The translations under genes were made by a program, and so were the position numbers. Below, piece by piece: positions 7,787 through 14,758 of a DNA stretch of 22,089 nt. A model generated the notes under the pieces. That model ran no database searches and was not told where the DNA came from. It saw only the letters and a program-made list of their open reading frames with translations. The stretch is from Thiobacillus sp. UBA2597 (GTDB lineage: Bacteria; Pseudomonadota; Gammaproteobacteria; Burkholderiales; Thiobacillaceae): assembly GCA_002339725.1 (NCBI GenBank), contig DDKN01000092.1, positions 1 through 22,089 of the forward strand, in the 5' to 3' direction. Each line of letters starts with the position of its first letter. Within the stretch, counting starts at the first letter, position 1.

Positions 7787-9055
7787 ATGGTGTTCGAACA
7801 TTTCGCACAAGCCCAGTCGATGTTGCTCTGGGTCACCTTCGCCATCGCCTTGGTCATGGGCGCGGTGGTCAACAAGACCAACTTCTGCACCATGGGTGCC
7901 GTGTCCGACTGGGTCAACATGGGTGACACCGGCCGCCTGCGCGCCTGGCTGCTCGCCATCGCCGTCGCCATGATCGGCGTGGCGGCGCTGGAGTATTTCG
8001 GCCTGGCCAGGCCGGATGCCGCCTTCCCGCCCTATCGCGCCAGCCAGCTGGTCTGGGCCGAGAATCTGCTGGGTGGCCTCTTGTTCGGCATCGGCATGAC
8101 CCTGGCCTCCGGCTGCGGCAACAAGACCCTGATCCGGATCGGCGGCGGCAACCTCAAGTCGATCATGGTCCTGGTGATCATCGGGGTGATCGCCTACTTC
8201 ATGGTCAACCCGTTCCCGGACTCCGACAAGACCCTGTTCAGCGTGCTGTTCTACGACTGGATCCGCCCCCTGGCGCTCAATCTGAGCACCAGCCAGGACG
8301 TCGGCGCCATCGTCGGCGGTGCCGATGGCGGCGCGGTCGCCCGGCTGGTGGCCGGTCTCGCGCTCGGCCTGCTGGTGTTGATCTACGTCTTCAAATCGGC
8401 GGAGTTCCGCGCCAGTTTCGACAACATCCTGGGTGGCCTGGTGGTTGGACTGGCGGTGCTGGCGGCCTGGTACGTCACCAGCAACGTGATGGTGTCGGTC
8501 GATGATCAGCCCTATCCCCTGCAGAATTTCGTTGCCGAACAGTGGGACATGTATGCCGGCGAGGGCGACGTCAAGCCGGCCGACAGCCGCTCCCTGGCGC
8601 CGCAGTCGTTCACCTTCATCAACCCCATGGGCCAGGCCTATGGTTATGTCATGGGCGGTTTCGACCGGACCCTGCTCACCTTCGGCCTGATGTCGCTGTT
8701 CGGCGTCATCGCCGGCTCCCTGCTCTGGGCGCTGATCTCGCGCAGCTTCCGCATCGAGTGGTTCGCCAACTTCAAGGACTTCCTCAATCACCTGATTGGC
8801 GCCGTGCTCATGGGTTTCGGCGGCGTGCTGGCCATGGGCTGCACCATCGGTCAGGCGGTGACCGGCGTCTCCACCCTGGCCGTGGGCTCCATCATCACCT
8901 TCGTCGCCATCGTGCTCGGCAGTGCGCTGACCATGAAGGTGCAGTACTACAAGATGGTGTACGAGGGCGAGGCCACCTTCTTCAAGGCCCTGATCACCGG
9001 TCTGGTCGATCTCAAGCTGCTGCCCGCCAGCATGCGCAAGCTGGACGCGGTATAA
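7787..9055 (+). CDS. YeeE/YedE (TsuA-like) family sulfur-compound transporter
   Basis: This is a polytopic inner-membrane protein of 422 residues. The YeeE/YedE family includes TsuA, a thiosulfate uptake protein that uses conserved membrane-embedded cysteines. Three such motifs are visible: TNFCTMGA (Cys34), ASGCGNKT (Cys110) and AMGCTIGQ (Cys352). About ten hydrophobic segments are arranged as two related halves, with a polar insert at about 236-280. I chose ATG 7787, with AAGGAG nine bases upstream; the longer in-frame GTG at 7754 would translate the leader. It stands alone between queC and tRNA-Lys and has its own terminator. The exact substrate (thiosulfate, sulfide, selenium or another sulfur species) cannot be read from the sequence. 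Confidence 0.9.
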   Translation: MVFEHFAQAQSMLLWVTFAIALVMGAVVNKTNFCTMGAVSDWVNMGDTGRLRAWLLAIAVAMIGVAALEYFGLARPDAAFPPYRASQLVWAENLLGGLLFGIGMTLASGCGNKTLIRIGGGNLKSIMVLVIIGVIAYFMVNPFPDSDKTLFSVLFYDWIRPLALNLSTSQDVGAIVGGADGGAVARLVAGLALGLLVLIYVFKSAEFRASFDNILGGLVVGLAVLAAWYVTSNVMVSVDDQPYPLQNFVAEQWDMYAGEGDVKPADSRSLAPQSFTFINPMGQAYGYVMGGFDRTLLTFGLMSLFGVIAGSLLWALISRSFRIEWFANFKDFLNHLIGAVLMGFGGVLAMGCTIGQAVTGVSTLAVGSIITFVAIVLGSALTMKVQYYKMVYEGEATFFKALITGLVDLKLLPASMRKLDAV

Positions 9056-9072
9056 GCCGCGCCCGCCCGACG

Positions 9073-9099
9073 CAAAGCCCCGCCTCGGCGGGGTTTTTT
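9073..9099 (+). terminator. Intrinsic terminator of the YeeE/YedE gene
   Basis: CCCCGCC (9078-9084) pairs with GGCGGGG (9087-9093) across a two-base loop, followed by six T residues (9094-9099). It ends transcription of the transporter directly before the tRNA promoter. Confidence 0.93.
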
Positions 9100-9100
9100 G

Positions 9101-9128
9101 TTGACAGCGCTCCTGCGCGCTTTATAAT
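9101..9128 (+). promoter_or_regulatory. Consensus sigma-70 promoter of tRNA-Lys
   Basis: TTGACA (9101-9106) and TATAAT (9123-9128) are both perfect consensus boxes, 16 bases apart. Transcription would start near 9135, about eight bases before the mature tRNA. The GC-rich segment after the -10 box is weak evidence for a stringent-type discriminator. Confidence 0.88.
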
Positions 9129-9142
9129 GCACGGCTTTTCGG

Positions 9143-9218
9143 GGGTCGGTAGCTCAGCCGGTAGAGCAGCGGACTTTTAATCCGTTGGTCGCGAGTTCGA
9201 ATCTCGCCCGACCCACCA
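9143..9218 (+). tRNA. tRNA-Lys, anticodon TTT
   Basis: The acceptor stem is GGGTCGG (9143-9149) with CCGACCC (9208-9214), discriminator A, and an encoded CCA (9216-9218). The D arm has GCTC and GAGC. The anticodon loop CTTTTAA is at 9174-9180, with anticodon TTT at 9176-9178. The T loop is TTCGAAT. All stems pair, and the length of 76 is standard. It reads AAA and AAG codons. Confidence 0.97.
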
Positions 9219-9226
9219 GATTCAAG

Positions 9227-9254
9227 GGCTGGCGCCAAGGCGCTGGCCTTTTTT
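9227..9254 (+). terminator. Intrinsic terminator after tRNA-Lys
   Basis: GGCTGGCGCC (9227-9236) pairs with GGCGCTGGCC (9239-9248), including two G-U pairs, across a two-base AA loop. Six T residues follow (9249-9254). Confidence 0.88.
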
Positions 9255-9270
9255 GCTTTGCGAGGGGGCG

Positions 9271-9645
9271 ATGATGGCGCCAAGCAAACCGGTACGGAGC
9301 GCCTGGTTCGGGTTGCTGCTCGCGCTGAGCGGCGCCGCCGGGGCGGCCGAAACCGGCCAAAACGGGGCCGCGTTGCTGCAGATGTGCCGGGGCGGCGACA
9401 AGGTGCGGGTGCTGTCGGTCATGTGCCACAGCTACGCCAACGGTTTCATCGAGGCCACCCATTACCATGCCGCGCAGGGCGCGAAAACGGGCAAGGCCTT
9501 CTGCCTGAGCGAGGCCGAACATGCCCGCCTGCCGGGCGAGATCGTGACCTGGCTGCAGGCGCATCCGGAGCAGGCCAAAGAGCCGGCGGCCGCAGTGCTG
9601 CATCGGGTGCTGGTCAATCGTTTCCCCTGCAAAAAGGCGCCGTAG
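9271..9645 (+). CDS. Secreted Rap1a/Tai-type small protein
   Basis: This small periplasmic protein of 124 residues has a signal peptide (about 1-26, hydrophobic core WFGLLLALSGAAGA). The mature part carries four cysteines (39, 52, 78, 120) in the pattern MC...MCHSYANGFIEA...FC...NRFPC and a helix reading EIVTWLQAHPEQ. This arrangement is that of the Rap1a/Tai family, named after immunity proteins against type VI secretion amidase effectors; many members are orphans of unknown role. There is no effector gene next to it, so an immunity role is not supported here. Start ATG 9271 or 9274: GAGGGG at 9262-9267 fits 9274 slightly better. Family assignment is from motif pattern only. Confidence 0.75.
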   Translation: MMAPSKPVRSAWFGLLLALSGAAGAAETGQNGAALLQMCRGGDKVRVLSVMCHSYANGFIEATHYHAAQGAKTGKAFCLSEAEHARLPGEIVTWLQAHPEQAKEPAAAVLHRVLVNRFPCKKAP

Positions 9646-9673
9646 TTCCGGGCGGGTGCCTTGGGGCGCCAGC

Positions 9674-9702
9674 TTGACCGATCAGGTCGCGAACGGTACT
9701 GT
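9674..9702 (+). promoter_or_regulatory. Candidate promoter of the ilv operon
   Basis: TTGACC (9674-9679) is a near-consensus -35 box. Seventeen bases later TACTGT (9697-9702) is a weak -10. Transcription would start near 9709, leaving a leader of about 34 bases before ilvI with no visible attenuator. Confidence 0.35.
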
Positions 9703-9742
9703 TCCTAGCTTTCCCTGTTTCTGTTTAAAGAACAAGAATTTC

Positions 9743-11452
9743 ATGGCCGAGTTGGAATTGACCGGTGCGGAGATTGTGATCCGCTGTCTGCATGCCGAGG
9801 GCGTGAAGTATGTCTTCGGCTATCCCGGCGGCGCGGTGCTCAACATCTACGACGAGATCTACAAACAGCAGGAATTCGAGCACGTATTGGTGCGCCACGA
9901 GCAGGCCGCGGTGCATGCCGCCGACGCCTATGCCCGCGCCACCGGCAAGGTCGGCGTCGCCCTGGTCACCTCCGGTCCGGGCGCGACCAATGCGGTGACC
10001 GGCATCGCCACGGCCTATATGGATTCCATTCCCCTGGTGGTGATCAGCGGCCAGGTGCCGACCGCGGCCATCGGCCAGGACGCCTTCCAGGAGGTCGATA
10101 CCGTCGGCATCACCCGGCCCTGCGTCAAGCACAACTTCCTGGTCAAGGACGTCAAGGACATCGCGCCGACCATCAAGAAGGCCTTCTACATCGCCGCCAG
10201 CGGCCGGCCGGGCCCGGTGCTGGTCGACATCCCCAAGGACATCACCCAGCACAGCTGCGTCTTCCAGTACCCGGAGACGATCAGCATGCGCTCCTACAAC
10301 CCCACCAGCAAGGGCCACGCCGGCCAGATCAAGCGCGCCGTGCAGATGCTGCTGGAAGCCAAGCGGCCGGTGATCTACACCGGCGGCGGCGTCATCCTGG
10401 GCGACGCCTCGGCCCAACTGACCGAATTCTGCCGCGAGCTGGGCTATCCGGTGACCAGCACCCTGATGGGCCTGGGCGGTTACAAGGCGAACGATCCGCT
10501 CTTCCTCGGCATGCTCGGCATGCACGGCACCTACGAGGCCAACATGGCCATGCAGCACTGCGACGTGCTGATCTCGGTCGGTGCCCGCTTCGACGACCGG
10601 GTGATCGGCAATCCCAAGCACTTCGCCAAGGAGGCGCGCCGGATCATCCATATCGACATCGACCCCTCCTCGATCTCCAAGCGGGTGAAGGTCGACGTGC
10701 CCATCGTCGGCGATGTGCGCCAGGTGCTGGAGGAACTGAACCGTCTGCTCAAGGGCGGCAGCGAGCGGCCCGATGCCCAGGCGCTCAAGGCCTGGTGGGC
10801 GCAGATCGAGCTGTGGCGGGCGCAGGACTGCCTGAAGTACGACCGCAGCGCCTCGGTGATCAAGCCGCAGTATGTCGTGGAGAAGCTGTATGAGGTGACG
10901 CGCGGCGATGCCTTCGTCACTTCCGACGTCGGCCAGCATCAGATGTGGGCGGCGCAGTACTACAAGTTCGACCAGCCGCGCCGCTGGATCAACTCCGGGG
11001 GCCTGGGCACCATGGGCGTCGGTCTGCCCTACGCCATGGGCGTGCAGCTCGCCTATCCCGATGCCATGGTGGCCTGCGTCACCGGCGAGGGCAGCATCCA
11101 GATGAACATCCAGGAACTGTCGACCTGCAAGGAATACAAGCTGCCGCTCAAGATCATCCTGCTCAACAACGGCTATCTCGGCATGGTGCGCCAGTGGCAG
11201 GAGTTCTTTTACGAGGAACGCTACGCCGAGTCCTATGTCGCCTCGCTGCCCGACTTCGCCAAGCTGGCCGAGGCCTATGGCCACGTCGGCATGCGCATCG
11301 AGAAGCCGGAGGAGGTCGAGCCGGCCCTGCGCCGCGCCTTCACCGAATACAAGGACCAGCTGGTGTTCATGAACTTCATCACCGACCCGCGCGAGAACGT
11401 CTACCCGATGATCCCCGCCGGCAAGGGATTGAGCGAAATGATCCTCGTCTGA
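9743..11452 (+). CDS. ilvI: Acetolactate synthase, large catalytic subunit
   Basis: This is the ThDP- and FAD-dependent enzyme that condenses two pyruvates, or pyruvate and 2-oxobutyrate, as the first common step of valine, leucine and isoleucine synthesis. The 569-residue product has the N-terminal ThDP domain with FGYPGGAVLNIYDEIY and the catalytic Glu53 in RHEQAAVHAADAYARATG, a central FAD-binding domain (about 190-330), and the C-terminal ThDP domain. Its metal-binding motif reads GEGSIQMNIQELS...LNNGYLGM, with Glu where many homologues have Asp (GDGS). I chose ATG 9743 since the family starts about ten residues before the GAEIVIRCL segment; the frame is open to 9656 without conserved sequence. 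It could equally be named ilvB. Confidence 0.96.
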   Translation: MAELELTGAEIVIRCLHAEGVKYVFGYPGGAVLNIYDEIYKQQEFEHVLVRHEQAAVHAADAYARATGKVGVALVTSGPGATNAVTGIATAYMDSIPLVVISGQVPTAAIGQDAFQEVDTVGITRPCVKHNFLVKDVKDIAPTIKKAFYIAASGRPGPVLVDIPKDITQHSCVFQYPETISMRSYNPTSKGHAGQIKRAVQMLLEAKRPVIYTGGGVILGDASAQLTEFCRELGYPVTSTLMGLGGYKANDPLFLGMLGMHGTYEANMAMQHCDVLISVGARFDDRVIGNPKHFAKEARRIIHIDIDPSSISKRVKVDVPIVGDVRQVLEELNRLLKGGSERPDAQALKAWWAQIELWRAQDCLKYDRSASVIKPQYVVEKLYEVTRGDAFVTSDVGQHQMWAAQYYKFDQPRRWINSGGLGTMGVGLPYAMGVQLAYPDAMVACVTGEGSIQMNIQELSTCKEYKLPLKIILLNNGYLGMVRQWQEFFYEERYAESYVASLPDFAKLAEAYGHVGMRIEKPEEVEPALRRAFTEYKDQLVFMNFITDPRENVYPMIPAGKGLSEMILV

Positions 11453-11461
11453 CCCCTGACA

Positions 11462-11496
11462 ACCTGATACCTGATACCTGATACCTGATACCTGAT
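11462..11496. repeat. Five tandem copies of heptamer ACCTGAT
   Basis: ACCTGAT is repeated exactly five times (11462-11468, 11469-11475, 11476-11482, 11483-11489, 11490-11496). A looser related word, CCCCTGACA, lies just before it. The last copy supplies the A and T of the ilvH start codon. The repeat occupies nearly the entire ilvI-ilvH spacer and contains no purine-rich Shine-Dalgarno sequence. Confidence 0.97.
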
Positions 11497-11989
11497 GCGA
11501 CACATCATTTCCATCCTGATGGAGAACGAGGCGGGCGCCCTGTCCCGGGTGGCCGGCCTGTTCTCGGCCCGCGGCTACAACATCGAGTCGCTCACCGTGG
11601 CGCCGACCGAGGACGCCACCCTGTCGCGCATGACCATCGTCACCACCGGCTCGAATGAAATCATCGAGCAGATCACCAAGCAGCTGAACAAGCTGATCGA
11701 CGTGATCAAGCTGCAGGATCTGACGGACGGCGACCACATCGAGCGCGAGCTGATGCTGGTCAAGGTGCGTGCCGCCACCGGCGAGCAGCGCGAGGAGATG
11801 AAACGGCTGGCCGACATCTTCCGCGGCCGCATCATCGACGTTGCCGACCGGACCTACACCATCGAGCTGACCGGGCCCGGCTCCAAGCTGGATGCCTTCA
11901 TCGATGCCCTGGAGTCGGGCGCGATCCTGGAAACCGTGCGCACCGGCGCCTCCGGTATCGGCCGCGGCGACCGCATGCTCAAGATATGA
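11495..11989 (+). CDS. ilvH: Acetolactate synthase, small regulatory subunit
   Basis: This is the regulatory subunit that stimulates the large subunit and mediates valine feedback inhibition. The 164-residue product has an N-terminal ACT domain (about 1-77, beginning MRHIISILMENEAGALSRVAGLFSARG and including the YNIESLTVAPTED segment) and the C-terminal small-subunit domain (about 84-160, with ELMLVKVRA and GRIIDVADRTYTIELTG). Length matches IlvH (about 163), not the short IlvN of E. coli. The start ATG 11495 fits the family exactly but has no Shine-Dalgarno sequence, because a heptamer repeat fills the upstream region. Translation may depend on coupling to ilvI, 42 bases upstream. Confidence 0.96.
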   Translation: MRHIISILMENEAGALSRVAGLFSARGYNIESLTVAPTEDATLSRMTIVTTGSNEIIEQITKQLNKLIDVIKLQDLTDGDHIERELMLVKVRAATGEQREEMKRLADIFRGRIIDVADRTYTIELTGPGSKLDAFIDALESGAILETVRTGASGIGRGDRMLKI

Positions 11990-12028
11990 ACCCCCGAATT
12001 CACTCAATCGTTGTCGAAAGGAAGCACC

Positions 12029-13045
12029 ATGAAGGTCTACTACGAAAAAGACGCCAACCTGGCCCTGATCAAGAAGAAGAAGGTCGCCATCGTCGGCTAC
12101 GGCTCCCAGGGCCACGCCCATGCCAACAACCTGAAGGACTCCGGCGTGAGCGTCACCGTCGGCCTGCGCAAGGGCGGCGCTTCCTGGGACAAGGCCAAGA
12201 AGGCCGGGCTGACCGTGAAGGAGGTCGGCGCCGCGGTAAAGGATGCTGACGTCGTCATGATCCTGGTGCCGGACGAGCAGCAGCCGGATGTCTATCGCAA
12301 CGAGATCGAACCCAACATCAAGCAGGGTGCCGCGCTGGCCTTCGCCCACGGTTTCAACATCCACTACAACCAGATCGTGCCGCGCGCCGACCTGGACGTG
12401 ATCATGATCGCGCCCAAGGGCCCCGGCCACACCGTGCGTTCCACCTACCTGCAGGGCGGCGGCGTGCCCTCGCTGATCGCGGTGCACCAGAATGCCTCGG
12501 GCAAGGCCAAGGAGATCGCCCTGGCCTATGCCGCCGCCAACGGCGGCGCCCGTGCCGGCGTGATCGAGACCAGCTTCCGCGAGGAGACCGAGACCGACCT
12601 GTTCGGCGAGCAGGCCGTGCTTTGCGGCGGTGCGGTCGAGCTGGTGAAGATGGGCTTCGAGACCCTGGTCGAGGCCGGCTACGCCCCGGAGATGGCCTAC
12701 TTCGAGTGCCTGCATGAACTCAAGCTGATCGTCGACCTGATGTACGAGGGCGGCATCGCCAACATGAACTACTCCATCTCCAACAACGCCGAGTATGGCG
12801 AGTACGTCACCGGGCCCGAGGTGATCAACGAGCAGTCGCGCGCCGCCATGCGCAACGCGCTCAAGCGCATTCAGACCGGCGAGTACGCCAAGATGTTCAT
12901 CCTGGAAGGCAAGACCAACTATCCGGCCATGACCGCCCGGCGCCGCCTGACCGCCGAGCACCCGATCGAGGTGGTGGGCGAGAAGCTGCGCGACATGATG
13001 CCCTGGATCAAGGCCAACAAGCTGGTCGACAAGTCGAGGAACTAA
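12029..13045 (+). CDS. ilvC: Ketol-acid reductoisomerase (class I, NADPH)
   Basis: IlvC isomerises and reduces acetolactate or acetohydroxybutyrate in the second step of branched-chain amino acid synthesis. The product has 338 residues, typical of class I. The Rossmann motif is GYGSQGHAHANNL (about 24-36). Arg47 and Ser52 lie in the cofactor-phosphate loop and suggest NADPH. His107 and the metal ligands Asp190 and Glu194 (ETDLFGEQ) are present. I chose ATG 12029, with AAAGGA six bases upstream. It follows ilvH by 39 bases. Confidence 0.97.
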   Translation: MKVYYEKDANLALIKKKKVAIVGYGSQGHAHANNLKDSGVSVTVGLRKGGASWDKAKKAGLTVKEVGAAVKDADVVMILVPDEQQPDVYRNEIEPNIKQGAALAFAHGFNIHYNQIVPRADLDVIMIAPKGPGHTVRSTYLQGGGVPSLIAVHQNASGKAKEIALAYAAANGGARAGVIETSFREETETDLFGEQAVLCGGAVELVKMGFETLVEAGYAPEMAYFECLHELKLIVDLMYEGGIANMNYSISNNAEYGEYVTGPEVINEQSRAAMRNALKRIQTGEYAKMFILEGKTNYPAMTARRRLTAEHPIEVVGEKLRDMMPWIKANKLVDKSRN

Positions 13046-13051
13046 GCGAGT

Positions 13052-13123
13052 GGCGGGTGGCTGGTCGCTTTGATTTTGCGTGTGCCCGAAGGGCGCAACC
13101 ACGAATGCGACAAGCTACCGGCC
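13052..13123. repeat. Imperfect inverted repeat with inner hairpin between ilvC and psd
   Basis: Bases 13052-13068 and 13107-13123 are reverse complements at 14 of 17 positions. Between them TTGCG (13076-13080) pairs with CGCAA (13094-13098) around GCCC-GAA-GGGC (13084-13094). No T-run follows. It may be a repeat-type element or an RNA stem that partly separates the ilv genes from psd. Confidence 0.5.
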
Positions 13124-13154
13124 AGCAGCTACCCGCTCAATCATGTGCATCGGC

Positions 13155-13814
13155 ATGGCACCTCCAACCAAGACGCCCTGGCCCCACCCGCTGATCGCGC
13201 GGGAAGGCTGGGGCCATCTTTTCTTTGCCCTGGTGCTGGCCCTGGCCGTCACCGGGTTCGCCGGCTGGCTTTGGGCTTTGCCGTTCTGGGCCTTCGTGCT
13301 GTTCGTGCTCCAGTTCTTCCGCGATCCGGCGCGTTGCGCGCCGGTGGGCGACAAGCTGGTACTGGCCCCGGCCGACGGCCGCATCGTCGCCGTGGAGAAG
13401 ACCGAGGACCCCTGGCTCAAGCGTGAGGCGCTCAAGATCAGCGTGTTCATGAACGTGTTCAACGTCCACTCGAACCGCAGTCCGGTGGATGGCGAAGTGC
13501 TCGGCCAATGGTACAACCCGGGCAAGTTCATCAATGCCGACCTCGACAAGGCCTCGACCGAGAACGAGCGCAACGCCCTGCATATCCGTGCGACGAACGG
13601 CGCCGACGTTACCTGCGTGCAGGTGGCGGGCCTGATCGCCCGGCGCATCCTCTGCTATGTCGAGCCGGGGGATCGCCTGCAGCCGGGCCAGCGCTATGGC
13701 TTCATCCGCTTTGGCTCGCGGGTCGATGTCTATCTGCCGACCGATGCCCGGCCGCGCGTGGCCCTGGGCGACAAGACCCGGGCCGGCGAGACCGTGCTGG
13801 CGGAGCTGGCCTGA
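13155..13814 (+). CDS. psd: Phosphatidylserine decarboxylase proenzyme
   Basis: Psd makes phosphatidylethanolamine from phosphatidylserine. It is a pyruvoyl enzyme that cleaves itself, and this is the short form (219 residues from the chosen start). It has two adjacent membrane segments (about 20-55, with FFALVLALAVTGFAGWLWA), LAPADGRIV (about 70), FMNVFNVHSNRSPVDG (about 98-113), and the self-cleavage site Gly187-Ser188 in RFGSRVDVYLP, where Ser becomes the pyruvoyl group. The start is uncertain. ATG 13155 gives the expected N-terminus before WPHPLIAREGW; in-frame ATG 13143 is possible, and the frame is open further upstream through the inverted repeat. No clear Shine-Dalgarno sequence is visible. 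Confidence 0.93.
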   Translation: MAPPTKTPWPHPLIAREGWGHLFFALVLALAVTGFAGWLWALPFWAFVLFVLQFFRDPARCAPVGDKLVLAPADGRIVAVEKTEDPWLKREALKISVFMNVFNVHSNRSPVDGEVLGQWYNPGKFINADLDKASTENERNALHIRATNGADVTCVQVAGLIARRILCYVEPGDRLQPGQRYGFIRFGSRVDVYLPTDARPRVALGDKTRAGETVLAELA

Positions 13815-14575
13815 TGCAGGAGCCGGGCATGCGCCCCCCCAGCCCCTTCGCGCGCAAGGGCATCTACCTCCTGCCCAATCTGTTCACCACGGGCGCGCTG
13901 TTCGCCGGCTTTTACGCCATCGTCCAGGCCATGAACGGCCGGTTCGAGCATGCCGCGGTGGCCATCTTCATCGCCATGGTGCTCGACGGCCTGGACGGCC
14001 GGGTGGCACGCCTGACCCGCACCCAGAGCGCCTTCGGCGCCGAATACGATTCCCTGTCCGACATGGTGGCCTTCGGCGTCGCCCCGGCCCTGGTGATCTA
14101 CACCTTCGCCCTCAATAGCATGGGCAAGCTGGGCTGGCTGGCCGCCTTCGTCTATTGCGTCGGCGCCGCCCTGCGCCTGGCCCGCTTCAACACCCAGCTC
14201 GAGGTGCAGGACAAGCGCTGGTTCCAGGGCCTGCCCAGCCCCTCGGCCGCGGCCCTGATCGCCGGCCTGGTCTGGGTCATGCACGACTGGGATGTGTCCG
14301 GCCAGAACATCCGTTGGCTGGCCTGGGGGCTGACCGTCTTCGCCGGGCTCAGCATGGTCAGCAACCTGCCCTTCTACAGCGGCAAGGACATCAATCTGCG
14401 CAAGAGCGTGCCTTTCATCGCCGTGGTCCTGGTGGCCTTGGGCTTCATCCTGATCTCGGCCGACCCGCCGACCGTGCTGTTTGCCCTGTTCGTGGGCTAT
14501 GGTCTGTCCGGTTACCTGATCTGGCTGCAGCGCCATTGGCGCCGGCGCCGGGCGGCAGGGGAGCCCCCGCAATAG
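13814..14575 (+). CDS. pssA: CDP-diacylglycerol-serine O-phosphatidyltransferase
   Basis: PssA makes phosphatidylserine, the substrate of the neighbouring Psd, from CDP-diacylglycerol and serine. It is an integral membrane protein of the CDP-alcohol phosphatidyltransferase family with the complete active-site motif D61-G62-x2-A65-R66-x8-G75-x3-D79-x3-D83. About seven hydrophobic segments are seen over 253 residues. ATG 13814 shares one base with the psd stop (TGATG) and has GGAG eight bases upstream; ATG 13829 has AGGAG six bases upstream and is an equally good start. Being next to psd places both steps of phosphatidylethanolamine synthesis in one operon. Confidence 0.94.
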   Translation: MQEPGMRPPSPFARKGIYLLPNLFTTGALFAGFYAIVQAMNGRFEHAAVAIFIAMVLDGLDGRVARLTRTQSAFGAEYDSLSDMVAFGVAPALVIYTFALNSMGKLGWLAAFVYCVGAALRLARFNTQLEVQDKRWFQGLPSPSAAALIAGLVWVMHDWDVSGQNIRWLAWGLTVFAGLSMVSNLPFYSGKDINLRKSVPFIAVVLVALGFILISADPPTVLFALFVGYGLSGYLIWLQRHWRRRRAAGEPPQ

Positions 14576-14578
14576 GCC

Positions 14579-14607
14579 TTGCCAAAAAACCGTAAGGCAT
14601 TTATATT
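14579..14607 (+). promoter_or_regulatory. Sigma-70 promoter of the leuA leader, within an inverted repeat
   Basis: TTGCCA (14579-14584), a 17-base spacer and TATATT (14602-14607) match the sigma-70 consensus at five of six positions each. Transcription would begin near 14614-14615, at the ATG of the leader ORF. GCCTTGC (14576-14582) and GTAAGGC (14592-14598) form an inverted repeat across the -35 box and spacer. It could be an operator or a weak hairpin ending pssA transcription. Confidence 0.6.
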
Positions 14608-14614
14608 CAAAGCC

Positions 14615-14758
14615 ATGCGAACCGTTTTTGACTCATTCCAAATTGCTGCCAGCGCGCTGCCCAACATCGGCCAGCCCGATGCCGGCCTGCACCAGCGCTG
14701 CGCCTTTTCCCTGGTTCGGCACGCCACCCGCCTGCTGCTGCCCCGGCGCGGGCACTGA
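14615..14758 (+). CDS. Candidate leuA leader peptide (47 codons, Leu-Leu-Leu near the end)
   Basis: An ORF of 47 codons lies between the leuA promoter and leuA. It begins MRTVFDSFQIAASALPNIGQ and ends RLLLPRRGH. Codons 40-42 are three consecutive CTG (Leu) codons, followed by Pro-Arg-Arg-Gly-His and TGA. A leucine run close to the stop, in a transcript that leads into the first leucine-specific enzyme, is the hallmark of ribosome-mediated control. The predicted transcription start is at or one base before its ATG, so translation would be leaderless. Stems nearby: CATCGG/CCGATG (14665-14681), TGCCC/GGGCA around the Leu codons and stop (14739-14754), and CCGCCG/CGGCGG (14801-14817). I see no stem followed by a T-run, so control may be translational. 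Confidence 0.6.
   Translation: MRTVFDSFQIAASALPNIGQPDAGLHQRCAFSLVRHATRLLLPRRGH

Noticed and set aside
9646..9742. Attenuator or leader peptide before ilvI
   Set aside because: The gap is under 100 bases and has no run of Leu, Val or Ile codons in a short ORF and no stem with a T-run.
9725..13102. A very long open frame on the minus strand opposite ilvI-ilvH-ilvC
   Set aside because: It lies antisense to three well-recognised genes, is rich in His/Asp/Gly/Val in the way typical of shadows of GC-rich coding DNA, and shows no domain. The real genes have full family motifs.
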